In this document: positions 51,501 through 62,700 of the stretch, piece by piece
How the letters are laid out: each line of letters starts with the position of its first letter
Numbering within the stretch: position 1 is the first letter of the stretch
From: Oxyruncus cristatus
Lineage: Eukaryota; Chordata; Aves; Passeriformes; Cotingidae
Assembly (NCBI GenBank): GCA_013399855.1
Contig: VXAY01002115.1
Span: 2,143,630 to 2,207,629 of the forward strand
Reading direction: 5' to 3'
DNA length: 64,000 bases
The notes under the pieces: model-generated
Seen by the model: the letters and a program-made list of their open reading frames with translations, nothing else
What the model was told of the DNA's origin: nothing
Databases searched by the model: none
Made by a program: the position numbers and the translations under genes

Positions 51501-52652
51501 AGCAGAGTACACTTTATGTTAAAGACTGAACTGATGTTAGCCAAACTTTTTCAGCCAGAATGTGAAATATAGCCCCATACATATATATAAATATATGTAG
51601 GGAAAAAATGGTTAAATAAAACACCACAAGCAAGAAGCCACAAAAGCCCCATCATATTCAGTTATAAAAATTGAATGGATATTATAATAAAAAAAAAATA
51701 ATGGAAACTCCACTATTACTGATTGTTTTCCAGCAATAAAGAACTATCAATCAGAGGAGAATGTACTCTACTGAATTAGGAGTTGTGGTACACTGTGTGA
51801 AGCAGAATCCATTAGCCGGTAAGCAGAGACCAATTTCACACTGGTCTCTGTGAAGTGACCAGCTGGTGACACGAGATTCACAATTCCAAGAGTAACAAGC
51901 ATGCCAGGATGTTTCCAAGATCCCTGACATTTATAAACTGGGAAAGGAGGTTAACGCAGCCATTGGGCCGGGGGATTTCATTAGCAATGTAAACAGTGGG
52001 AAAAACGGACACAATAAAAAGAATCTTCTCCCACCCAATATTAAAGGCCCCACTCCCAAGTAAAGCAAGCAGCACTAACGTTTTAATTTCAACCTGGTGG
52101 TGGGGCAAGTCTCGTAATTTATATTCACAAAAATGAACCCAGAGGAGCCAGACGGAAAAAAGTCCTCACAAAAGGTGCCCTGGAATTGGCTCTGTAAGAG
52201 GCACTTTCGCTGGAGTCACGAAGCTGCTCTGCTGGACCGAACCCTGCAGTTCACACCCCCCCGAGACCCCTCGCCAGCGTTTAAAGCAGCGATTTCCTGC
52301 TGGGAAGCTGGAGGGGACCAGCCCGGAATCCTGGGCCGGTCACCATCGATAAACTGGATCTCAAACGTGGAGGCACCGATGGCCGCCTGGCACAGCGGGA
52401 CCGCGGCCGGGGCTGGGCACGGGAACCGCTCCAAACCAGGGCAGTTCGCCCGGGGGACACCCACCCGCTCCCCGGGCCCGCCGCCCACCCTCGGCACGGC
52501 CCGGGCACCGGCCGGCCCCATCCTGCCGCTTCCGGCCGCTTCCAGCCTCCCCTCACCCCCGCGCGGGGCTCAGGCACCCCGTTCCCCCCTTCCCCGCTCA
52601 CCTTCATGCGCAGCAGGTTCTTGGACAGCTTGGATTTCACCTCGCCGGCCAT
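45379..52652 (-). CDS. MPHOSPH6: M-phase phosphoprotein 6, exosome cofactor (5 coding exons, 171 aa)
   Basis: MPHOSPH6 (MPP6) is a nuclear cofactor of the RNA exosome. It links the exosome core to the helicase MTR4 and is needed for 3' processing of 5.8S rRNA. The coding sequence joins 52652-52602, 48875-48763, 47191-47101, 46082-45985 and 45541-45379 on the - strand. All junctions have GT-AG borders and matching phases, giving 171 residues. Hallmarks are the N-terminal SKLSKNLLRMKFM, which contains the MTR4-binding motif, the segment EEHWYLD-like DEHWYLDVPELKEKE, CEDLVYGRMSFKGFNPE, VSDEEMARRYETLVGTIGKKF and the C-terminal KKAKKMFLKPQD. Human MPHOSPH6 has 160 residues. The extra residues fall in a lengthened Asp/Glu-rich stretch before the C-terminus. 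Introns are 3,726, 1,571, 1,018 and 443 bases. It converges on the NAT cluster. Confidence 0.96.
45985..46082 (-). CDS. MPHOSPH6: MPHOSPH6 coding exon 4
   Basis: 98 bases with acceptor TTTTCAG and donor AG|GTAAGT. Encodes KLMIQMNSKCKEEE to VSDEEMAR plus two bases of the next Arg codon. Confidence 0.95.
47101..47191 (-). CDS. MPHOSPH6: MPHOSPH6 coding exon 3
   Basis: 91 bases with acceptor CGTGCAG and a rather weak donor GAG|GTACTG. The first base completes a Glu codon. It encodes SCIIEERSFVWCEDLVYGR and MSFKGFNPEIE. The donor lacks the usual A at +4 and G at +5 but no better site keeps the frame. Confidence 0.9.
47925..48130 (-). mobile_element. CR1 LINE fragment in MPHOSPH6 intron 2
   Basis: The reverse complement of an internal 3' part of CR1: tccacctaacctgtcctcaa, caggcaacctattccagagc, then gtccagcttgaaccttcctt and gctgcaactgaagctc. 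It lies in the same orientation as the host gene. The terminal repeat end is absent. Confidence 0.75.
48763..48875 (-). CDS. MPHOSPH6: MPHOSPH6 coding exon 2
   Basis: 113 bases with acceptor TTTTGTAG and donor GA|GTAAGC. Encodes FMQRGLDSQAKKQLEEEEKK followed by IISDEHWYLDVPELKEK plus two bases of the Glu codon finished in exon 3. It is too short and split to stand out as a long open frame. Confidence 0.95.
48876..52601 (-). other. MPHOSPH6: MPHOSPH6 intron 1
   Basis: A 3,726-base intron with AT-rich, unremarkable sequence. I see no box C/D or H/ACA snoRNA, no tRNA and no clear mobile element in it. Confidence 0.8.
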
Positions 52653-52860
52653 GGCGGCCCGCAGGCCGCGGCGGATCCCCGCGCTCGCGTAGCGCCCAGG
52701 CCGCGGCAGGGGCGGGGGAGCGCGGGGAGGCTCCACCTCCGGCACGGGGGAGGCGAACCCGGCCGTGAGAGGAGCCGCTGTGCGGCCGTGTGGGGTGAGG
52801 GACAGCCCGCAGGTGTGCGCTAGGCGTGAATCCGCCTCGGTGTGAGCTGGTGGGTTAGGA
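52230..52860 (-). promoter_or_regulatory. MPHOSPH6: CpG-rich promoter island of MPHOSPH6
   Basis: A sharply bounded G+C-rich, CpG-dense stretch surrounds the first coding exon in otherwise AT-rich DNA. No TATA box is evident at the expected place upstream of the ATG, which fits a housekeeping promoter. The transcription start is not determined. Long open frames on both strands here are a by-product of G+C content. Confidence 0.8.
52602..52652 (-). CDS. MPHOSPH6: MPHOSPH6 coding exon 1
   Basis: 51 bases encoding MAGEVKSKLSKNLLRMK, with a good GCCGCCATGG start context and donor AAG|GTGAGC. The length and SKNLLRMK match the first exon product of vertebrate MPHOSPH6. Confidence 0.95.
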
Positions 52861-53308
52861 GGGAAAACCCGAGATGTCCTATCAACGCTTGTGGTGCTGA
52901 CAGTTTGTGGCTTCATCCATGACCTTCTGATATTTCAAAGAGAAGGAAAAAAGTATATAAAATCTATCTTGCACTGGCGTTGGGAGTGCTCGACTTGTTT
53001 AGCTTTCATTTTTTTACAATCAGCACCGGCTTTGACTTGCAGTAAAACCCATCAATCACAAAATGGTCAAACGTGATTAAAACTGGAAAGCACATAATTC
53101 AAAGATATTATAAAAAGCCTCAAAGCTTTGTTAGCCCTGAATCATGACCTATGAATTCACTGTCTTTGGGCTGCTGGCCTGGGCCCTGGGAGCCAAGGAG
53201 GAAATCCCGGTAGGAAATCGCCAGCTGACTCCCAGTCACAAGTAGAATACCACAATTTCTCTATACAACCCCATAAATAAGATTTCTGATGCCTGTTTTG
53301 ACATTTGG

Positions 53309-53761
53309 TGTTGTCTCAGGCGAGTCCCACGGGAAACTTCACACACACCCCAATATGATGTCCAAGAAGTTCCATCTTTATTGACAATCATGCTTTCTTT
53401 TATACAGTTATTATTTCCGTATAAGCAGTTATCTCACTTATGATTGGTTACATGTATAAAGCATGAGCTGTCCACGCGACTAAAGCTATATCATTACTGG
53501 TTGGCTACTGTGGCTAATACATCTTATTTTTCTAAATTTTTCTACTCTTTTATCTAACCATAATATTCTATTTCTAGGCTTCCTGTCAGGTCAGTTCGAC
53601 CTCTCGTTTGCAGCTGTCTTCCTCTTTCTCCAGCTGTTTTCTTCCACAACCTCCATTTGTCTGGTCATGTCATCAAAGGCCTCAGTCCTTGAAACATCCT
53701 TTATATCTCTATCGCTTGGTCTATTTCTATCTCAACCCAAAACCTCCCTAATTTCCCTTCA
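53309..53761 (-). mobile_element. Solo LTR of an endogenous retrovirus
   Basis: A 453-bp element with TG...CA ends, bounded by a perfect 6-bp direct repeat ATTTGG (53,303-53,308 and 53,762-53,767). On the - strand it contains a TATAAAAG box (53,404-53,397) and an AATAAA signal (53,382-53,377), in the order expected for U3 to R. Six-base target duplications are typical of alpha- and beta-type retroviruses. No primer-binding site or gag, pol or env sequence flanks it, so it is a solo LTR left by recombination between two LTRs. The intact target repeat points to a fairly recent insertion. The family name is not determined. Confidence 0.85.
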
Positions 53762-53767
53762 ATTTGG

Positions 53768-56700
53768 CACATAAACTGGGTGATAAAGCTATAAGAGTGA
53801 GGGTTCAGTGTTCAAAACTTTAATGAATTGGTGTGCTTCAAAAGACAATCTGGGGAGAAAAGTTCCTATATATGCAAGATGTAGGTCAGAGCTTGAAGAA
53901 CTCTGTCAAGATTTATGTTCTAATAAGAGTCCACAGAAAGGTATAATGAAGGGCAAAACCCGATTGCAGGGGGAAAGGAGGAAGAATTATCCACATGCAG
54001 ACATCCATATTGTACAGTAAAGCTCAGTGGCTTAAAATGACTAGAAATGTGAATAAAACATAGAGCAACAAATGCTTTAAGGCAAAGTCATAACATTGCA
54101 AGAAAATATTTAATTTTCATATAGGGAAGGCACCTTCATTCCCAGGCTCTGTAAATGAGTTGAAGCTGCTCTGAAATTCAAGGCCCCAGTGAGAAAATGT
54201 CTTTGTGAGTGCGGGAACTATCCTGTTTAGCTCCTTCTCTGTTCCCTTTCTCATTAACAGCTATCAACCCTTCCCAACAAAAGAAGGCTGGGAAGAAATT
54301 TGCCATTTTCTGAATACAAATGTTCATCAAAGAATGAATACGTTTGAATCTTAGTGAACAAACCAATAGGGAAAAGCTGTTAATTGTAATAATGGCACAG
54401 TGCAGTCATAATCTGTCCATTTTTGGTATTATTTTCTATTTGCCATGCATTCTAATAATGTATTTGCTTTTTGTTGATCATTGCAAATCAGAGCCCTGTG
54501 TTAAATTGCACAGCCTTCAATGTCACTCAGGGCTTCTCTGAGCAGTTTCAGTTCATTTACAGTCCAGGAACGTACTTTGAATGACTCCTAAATACACTAC
54601 TGCAGGCTCCTCGGCACTTCTGCAGCCACTGAGCTATGGCAGCGCCTGGCTTTGCTTGGTGCCCTTTGCAAAAGCTGATCCTGTCCCTCCTTCCTGCCCA
54701 CAGAACATCCCAGCTCAATAATTCCTCAGCAGGCACTGCCTACGGCCCGTTTGGGATGAGGCCGTAGCACATACCAGCGGCCTGATGTCTTTGTTGTGAA
54801 GGAGCATCATACCAGCAGCTCTTTGGGAGCTGAGTCTAATAATTTATGGCACCATGCAGTGTCTAACTGGGAGGGGGAGAGTGCAAGGGGTTTTCAGCCC
54901 ATCTAACCATGAGAGTTATTCCTGGTGCTCCCTGGTGAGTGAGAACTCAAAATCCACAGCCTGAGCCCCCTTGCACCCCACGCCTGGATGCCTCACCACG
55001 GGTTTGCACAGAGATGCTGCCACTGTTTGTCTCGTATGTCGGCACATCAGCCAACAGCCTGCCTCGATACAGGCAGGGAGAAGTGCTTTGCAGTGAGGGC
55101 ACTATAGGCCCTGTGATGTTTATTTAGAAGAGTGGAGATTGTAAAAAGGCTGCCATGGAATTTGATCTATTTTGGCAGTAAAAAAGTCCAAAGGAAATTT
55201 TTGGATTACATCTCCCATCACTTGATTGGCTGGGGAGGTTATAGATAACAATCAGCTGTCTCGTGGACCAGATTATACTGTCTGGTAAATCTGAAGACAC
55301 TCCACTGATTATAGGAGAAACTCTTATGATTTACTGGTGGTGGTGGTGGAGGCAACTCACTCTAGAATCCAGCCCTGTAAATACTCCTGCCTGTGAGGCA
55401 GAGCCAGGGTGAGGAGGAGGAGAGGTAGGAGAGATGCCGTTTAGAGAAGAATCGAGGGCCATTGTAAATGGCAATTAAACACCTCTCCCACAGCTCTGAC
55501 TTCTGCACAGCAGCTCCACTTTCAACCTGGAAATCCATTTCTTTTTCAAAACAAAGATACTCAGGGAAATNAAAGATTTTTCTTCCTAGGAAACGTGGTC
55601 CCTTCTCCTCCTAGTAATTAGAGAAGTCAAATCAAAGTTGTCATTAACATTATTTAAGGCGTAATCTCTCTTGGAGCAACACAAGTTACAGCTGTGAACT
55701 AATTTCATGCCAGTGGGATCTAATTTCAGGGAACTTGTGTCTCACTTTTTCTGTAACTTTTTATTTATTCATATTCTCGTAGTATTGTGATTTTAGTCCA
55801 AAATGGGTATCTCAAACCTTAAGCCATCAGTTGATTTGATTTTTTATGAGCTGTCTTTGAATTCTGAAGCAGCTTTTTACAGCTCTCAGAATACCTGAAG
55901 CCCTTTTTTTTTTTTCCCCTGCAAATATAAAAATTCATATAGTATGACAGGTGAGTCATTAATTTGTGTCAAACTCCTCCACTGTGTTTTAAGTAAGGAT
56001 ATTATGTGTTTTTCTCCATGAATGAGGAAAAGAAAACGAGAAGTAGAGCCGCCGGAGGTCTGTTTGCAAACCTGAAAGGGAAGTGTGAAGTGCTGTGTAC
56101 GACTGGGTGGGATCAGAAAAGCAGTTTTGTACCCTGTGCTCCCTACAGAGATGGTGTGAAATTCTCCGAGTGGTAGAGGCGCCGTTTTGAAGTGGAGGAC
56201 TCGTTTTTTCTCTCTCCTGCTCCCACCAAGCTCTGAGCTGCTAATGCGTGTACAAGAGCTCGGGTCCCGCTGGCTGGGGATTTGTTACAATATTCCTCAC
56301 CCTTTGATGCGGGCGTGTGGAACCCGCTGGCCCCGCGCTGCTCGTCCCGCTTTGTACCTGATGCACGGAGGACACGGGTTAGCGACAGCTCTCAGCTCAG
56401 CCTGCACTGACTCGTCCTCTCAGCTTTTGAAGTCCCCTCTTCTGGCATTGACAGCGGGTTAGGTGGCAGCTGACACGCACACAGTGTTTTAAATCCCTGC
56501 CCCGTGTTCCTCGGTGGACCCCAAGTCTTCCTGTGGGCGGGGACGATATGGAAAGGGTGAAGCAGAAGCCAAACTCCCATAATTTGGGTGACGTGGATCT
56601 GTAAACACAATTCATGTTGCTGCTGCTTTCTTTGAATAGCCTTAGGTGGTTCACAATCCATGCAGCGTGGAAAGGCGTGTCTTAAAAATGTGTTTGGAGC

Positions 56701-59700
56701 AAAACAGAGTTACAAAATCTGCAAGAACAACCAAGATGTGTCTTTGGAGAAACGTCTGTTGTCAGGTTAGGAGAGGACAATTCATTCTGAGTGCTTTTGG
56801 CTGTCCCCGTGGCAGGGTGACCTTTGTATGAATAAATACAGCAGTTCCTTTTTGATGAAACAACCAGTTTCATAATGGTAGATCCCTGTCTTCTGCCATG
56901 ACCTAAAGTGGTGGTGGGAACACATGCCGGTCTGTCATTCTGCTGGCACGTGGGTAAGATAAAAAATTTGAGCCTAAAAATTTGATCTTGGTTTGCAATG
57001 ATTTGATATATCCCCACGCCAGCAGTCAGAACAGAGAGAATGACTGAAGAACACAGTGGAGCGTCCTCCTCTTTGCTTTCCTTTAAAATTCAGGAGGCTT
57101 TTAACTTTTTGGATTTGATGGAATCACAATTAAAAGAGAAAAGGAAAACGTTGCCTTCCATTTGGTAACTGTAAAAATGCAATCCAGCAGTGCTGCTGGT
57201 GCTTTGCTGTTTCCCAGGTCAATAAATGGCTCCCCTGACTTTAATAAACATTGATGCTCCAGGCTTGTTCTGCAGTGATTGAACCTTTTTATAGTTTCAA
57301 CCACTCGCATTGCATGAAAGACTTAAGTTTTTTTTTTTTCCTTTTCTCTCCCCCCCTCCTCTTTTTCTGCAGCATTGGTTCTGATTGATTAAATTGTCAT
57401 TTTTGGAGTTGGTTGTTGAATTATAAGGTGGCATTTTTAACCATGCTATTTGTTTAAAGAGACAGCGTTTTGATATAGCAAACCAGCTGAGGATTTTTAA
57501 GCAGTAAAAGGAAATTTTGTTCGCTTTGTTCTCAGCCTTTCATCACTGCCTGACAGAAATGCTCCTGAAAACAACATACAGCCTATGATATGAAGAGAAG
57601 GTACTTGGATCCACGCTCACTTTTTCTTTATTCCACCATGAAGTTGATCTGTGCAGCACTATATTGCTTTCGATTAGTAGTCAGATACCTCGTTGTTGTT
57701 CACATGTTTATCTTTCCAAGGAGAAGGGAAGGGAGGGGGAATTAGGGACATAAATGCGAGTCCTACCCAAGGTGATATTAAGAGTAAGTGGCAGCACTGT
57801 ACTTTGGACCAACTGATTTACCCCTTAATACACACAATGGATTTCTGTGCACTGAAATGATGGGCTCTGAACACAACAGTCAAATAACTGCAGGGTTTTC
57901 ACCTAAATCCAGACTGAGCCTGGTTCAACGGGACAAAGACCTTGTAATTCTTTAGAAACTGAGAAAATCACATCCCCATGATGATGCATTTTTTTTTTAA
58001 CCACCTACCACATTCCTTCTCTGTGGATAGCTGCTTGTTTTTAAGGTCTGATTTTTTTTACTTTCCTTCACTTCCTCCCGATTTAAATCTGTATTCGAGA
58101 CAGTAAAGCTGAAGTAAATGGGACTCACATAAAAAGCATGTGTGTTCAGAAAGAAAGGCCAACAAAACTGTCTTGTAGAACATAACAGGGTGTCTTTTGC
58201 TTTTGATTTACAGTGCCTGAAGGGGAAACAGAATAATCTAATGGCCTGAATATGGGAGATCTTGCACTGCAGTGTTACCCTGGTCAGACTCTGAAACAGT
58301 GCTTAGTGGAAGTCTCAGGGTATCAATATGAAATACTGAAGTCCAATTATACTTCTGCTTGTACACTTTCCCCTCTCTGGCCATTTCAGCTTCTGCTCTG
58401 AAATAATAACTTACAACAGCGCAGAGCTGAATTTCAGCAGTGAATTATATCTCTGGCCTCTAAATTTAATTGCGTGGTACTGCAAATAACCCACTATCCC
58501 TCTTGGTTCCTTGAATTCTTTTTGCCTCTTTTCTTCTGTTTCGATAGCATACATTCAAAACCTTTAAAAAGCACAGAATAGGTGTCCAGGAAGGCAGGAA
58601 ATTGTGAAGCGAATGTTTTAACTTCTTACCTGCCACCAATTCCCGACGATCTCTAACTGAGAAGATGGGTAGAGTTCACCAGCACTGGGGTCAGGATGAA
58701 GAGCAGGCTCTGGCTGTCTTCCTGCAGTGCTGCTGGTGCTGGATACCTGGGGTCAGGAGGATTATTTACAAGCACCAGTCGGGACATGATGCAGCTGGCC
58801 AGGTGCTTTGCAGGATGCCTGCTTCCCCCCCATAGACCCTGGCAACAGAGGCAGGGTAGAAATCAGATCAGTGCTCTGACTCACCATGAAAAATCTGGTG
58901 TTCCTAACGCCGCTGTTCCAATCAGCTGAAGGTTTCACAGCAAGATGTTAATGCATGAGCAAACCTTTAATAACAAAAGCAAAAAGATATTCTTCTGCAG
59001 TTATCGTAAATACAATATGGTGACATTTTTAGGACAGTTACTCATGTTCATTTCAAAATCATCTGAAGGCCATTTTATAGGTTGGGAAATAAGCTGTAAC
59101 ATGAAAAAAAGTAAAATATTCATTAATGCTGTAATGATTTTTATCGCAACATTATGAGCTAGCACACTTTACCTCAGTACAGTTCCTCAATGGATGTTTT
59201 TCTAATTTCCAAGTAATTGACCTCTCATTAGCAACTCATTAGAAAAATTGAGGTGATGTGACAAAAGCAAACCCACTGCGGCAGAAACTCGACATGTGAA
59301 TAAAGTATTGAAAACACTAATGGATTCAAATTGAAGGACCACAAGAGCCTTGCTTTCTCTGACTGAAAAAGGATTTCATTTTCATCTGTGAAGTGGAACA
59401 CTTTTCTCTGAATATACACATAGCTGCACATCCAGCAATCCTTAAATCCATACTTTGGCTCATGGCTGATTTGCAACACAGTGGACATTCACTACTTATC
59501 CTGACAAGTAACTTCACAGGGAAATTGCTAAATGTTTCAGACACCTATGTAAGATCCTGGTACAACTATAGACACTAAAGTTGGAAAAATGGAATCCAAA
59601 TTTTGGACCATGGACTAAATGCATGACTTAATTTTTGAAGGGACTAAACATCAACTGATGTTTCCCAGTGATTCCAGCCTGGATGTAGACACCCTTCAGA

Positions 59701-62700
59701 AGACATAGTGCTGAATTCTTGACTGTGAGCTGTTGTTTCAGAGGGGAGGAGTCTGCCTTGTCCTTCTTATATCCACCATTAACCAACACATGCAAGCCCA
59801 AATAATAGATATTGCACAGATTGACGTATCAACTTAATAACCTCATATATCTGTCTTTTTAGGATCAATAAATCAATTTTGAACTAGTTCTTCATCACTG
59901 CAATATTATAAAAAGTGAAGCTGATATTTAATATAGTTTTATGAGTCCTGGATGCTACTGGACAAATCCAGAAAAAAATCCATTTCTTTTTTAATATGTC
60001 CCTTAAAGTCCTGATGCCCATCTGAAACTTATTTGAAAGTAACTGGATTTATGGGTTCCAAGCTAACATTTCATTGCAAAACTACATGAGTAAGAGAGAG
60101 GAAAAAAAAATATCACTGTCTGAAAGTCTTGTAGAGCAGAGAAAAGCTGACCTTTTGAACCTCCCTGACCTTATGCAATGCTGGCCAAGAAACTGCAGGG
60201 TCTAAAAGGAGGATGAAAGCAGTGGAGTAATACTGTAAAACAATGGGAAAAGCTACTGGCTTAGGGCTGCCCTGGGAAAAAGGCCAGTGAGAATCTCACT
60301 TTTCCTCATTTGGGAAGTGTATCTGCCATCTGGTTACCTTTCTTACAGGTTGTTTTTTATTTTTTTTCCCCTGAATTCTCTTGCAATGGGCCATTGCATA
60401 GCACTCCTTTAACGTGGGTGAATATCTCCTTGGTTTTGCCGACTAAACTGTAGAAGAAGGGAAGCACGGGAGTGATCATGAGAAATTTCCTGTTAGGGAA
60501 GAAAAATGTATTTCTAAAAGCTCACTCAGTATAACAAGGCTGCTTAGCTTTCCTTGACATTTAAAAAGAAAATATTGAAAGGCGATGGTAGTCAAACAGT
60601 GAAGTTTCATGGTGTATTGATTGCTTCATGCCATGGATCTATAACAAGTGATTAGTTTCCTGACATTGCTCCCGTGTCTGTTTTTGTTGTGTTGTTGCAG
60701 AAAACATGGTTGCATACTTTAGCCCTGATGGGTTCAGTCCAAGTTTACCATAAAATCTGATCTCTAATGGCTTTTAGCAGCAGAGAGCACCTCTTCCTAC
60801 AGCCGTGACTGAACTGAGTTGCGGGGCTAGTTAGGAGACCAAACATGGTACAGCATCAGAAGGCTGAGACTCCATTATGCAAACATCTGTCTTATGTCCA
60901 ACATCTCCTCTAGGATTTCCAGAACTGCTGTGGAAATGAAGCTTTTAAAGTCCTGGGCAACCATTAGATTGGAGCAAACCATCATCAAGTTTATTACTGC
61001 GTCTCTCTGCACAGGGACTACCTGTTCCTCATTAGAGCCCACCCTTTCCCCCAGTTACACACTCCCACACTGCACTACCAGAATTTCTTCAGGATTTAGG
61101 AACACATTTGGGTTTCAGCCAGGTGTGGAAGATATACATACTTCCTCTTATACCCACGCACATACTCAATATATTTCTTTACATATGGGATCTGAATCAG
61201 TAGTGCTAAAAGCCTGAAGTTGAAGGAAGGACAAGTGCATTTTTAACCATGCTCTTTCATAAGGTGTTTTTTTTTTTTTTTAAGTAATTTTTTCAGTCAT
61301 TTTGTGGCAGTGAGATGCCTGATACATTGCAAGGTGGGAATAACACAAAAAGAGGTAATTCTCCTTTATGGCTTGACTTTGAAGAGGTCATAGTTTTAGT
61401 CTTAAAATCAGTAATTTAACCGAACTAGTTAGAAACACTTCCCCTCCTTTCCATAAAATGTGAAAAAAAAGCTCACCTGTGGCAAATGCATATTTTTTGC
61501 AAGATTTTAGGGGTACCCCTCTACTGCCTGTTAGTGGGCCCTCAGGTTACCCTAAGACTGGCTGAATGTTGCTGCACTATATTGAAAATGGGAAATCTGA
61601 ATCTTGCTGCTTTATGCTAAGGGGAAAAATAGAGTGTTACTGGTCCCAATTCAATTTCCAAACCTGCAATATCTTCTCAGTATCTCCTGGGGTTGGAAAA
61701 CCTGCAGATATTCAGGAACCCACCAAAATATCTAGAAAGGTCATCCTTAATGACACCAGCAGAAGAAAACAGCTAGTTTTTTGTTGCAAAATGCTTTTGG
61801 TTGTTGTATGAGAAGTGGTTCAATATCACCTTAACCTCTGTTTGCCATGTGAAAAATGACCCTGTGAATTTGATACAGAAGTAGAATATTGAGAAGTGGA
61901 ATATTTTGTCTAATAGGGGAGAGATGACAAAGACAGACTGAATAACACCTAATTGGATAAAACTGACCTGATTATGAATTCGAAGTGAAATTAAAAATAT
62001 TACACTAAGATTTACAGGGTTTGTTTTCTGCCTTTTTTTTTTTCTGCCTGTGTTTGCTGGGCTTTGCTCGTGTCACCAATATTTCAGTTTAGCAGCACCA
62101 TTATATTCTGTATCGATAAAAGCCAAAGGCTAAATATTGCAAGACATTTGGCAATGCCAGTATAAATGGGAACTCTCAGTTGTGTGCAGCCCAGTTATTG
62201 ATGTTTTTATTAGCAATCTTTATAAGGGCACATTCTGCTTTCCCTCTCCCTGCCGTAAAGTGGAATGAGGAAAATGCCTGTTGGACTTGGCTGAATGTAA
62301 GTTTTGACTGAGCACATCAGTGTCCTGTGGCCAGCCCCACAAGCACCCTGTAAAAACATGTGAGCACAGGGCCAGGGTGTCTCAGCAATGTGGCCTTTTG
62401 CATCTTTACCCATCCATGACTCTTCACCTCTCCTGGATTTTGGAACAGAGCAGATTAATCTTAATCAAGGCAGCACCTGATGTAGAAACTATCCAGCTGT
62501 TTAAAAGAGCTCTCCACAACCCACTGAGTTCCTGCAGTATGTATTATCTTATCTATTCAGGGCAAGGCTTGGGTGTGAGGACACCGCAGGGAAATTCTTT
62601 GAGAAAATGATTTTCTTAGAATTTTCAGTAGCCACTATAAAAAGTTTTATCTGTGTTATTTTTTCTCCCGCTCTGCTTTATAAACAAACATGACACTTTA

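Noticed and set aside
52133..52768. 211-codon open frame on the + strand over the CpG island, and a similar one on the - strand
   Set aside because: Both are Pro/Arg/Ala/Gly-rich products of high G+C content. The real coding exon here is only 51 bases on the - strand, confirmed by splice sites and MPHOSPH6 similarity.
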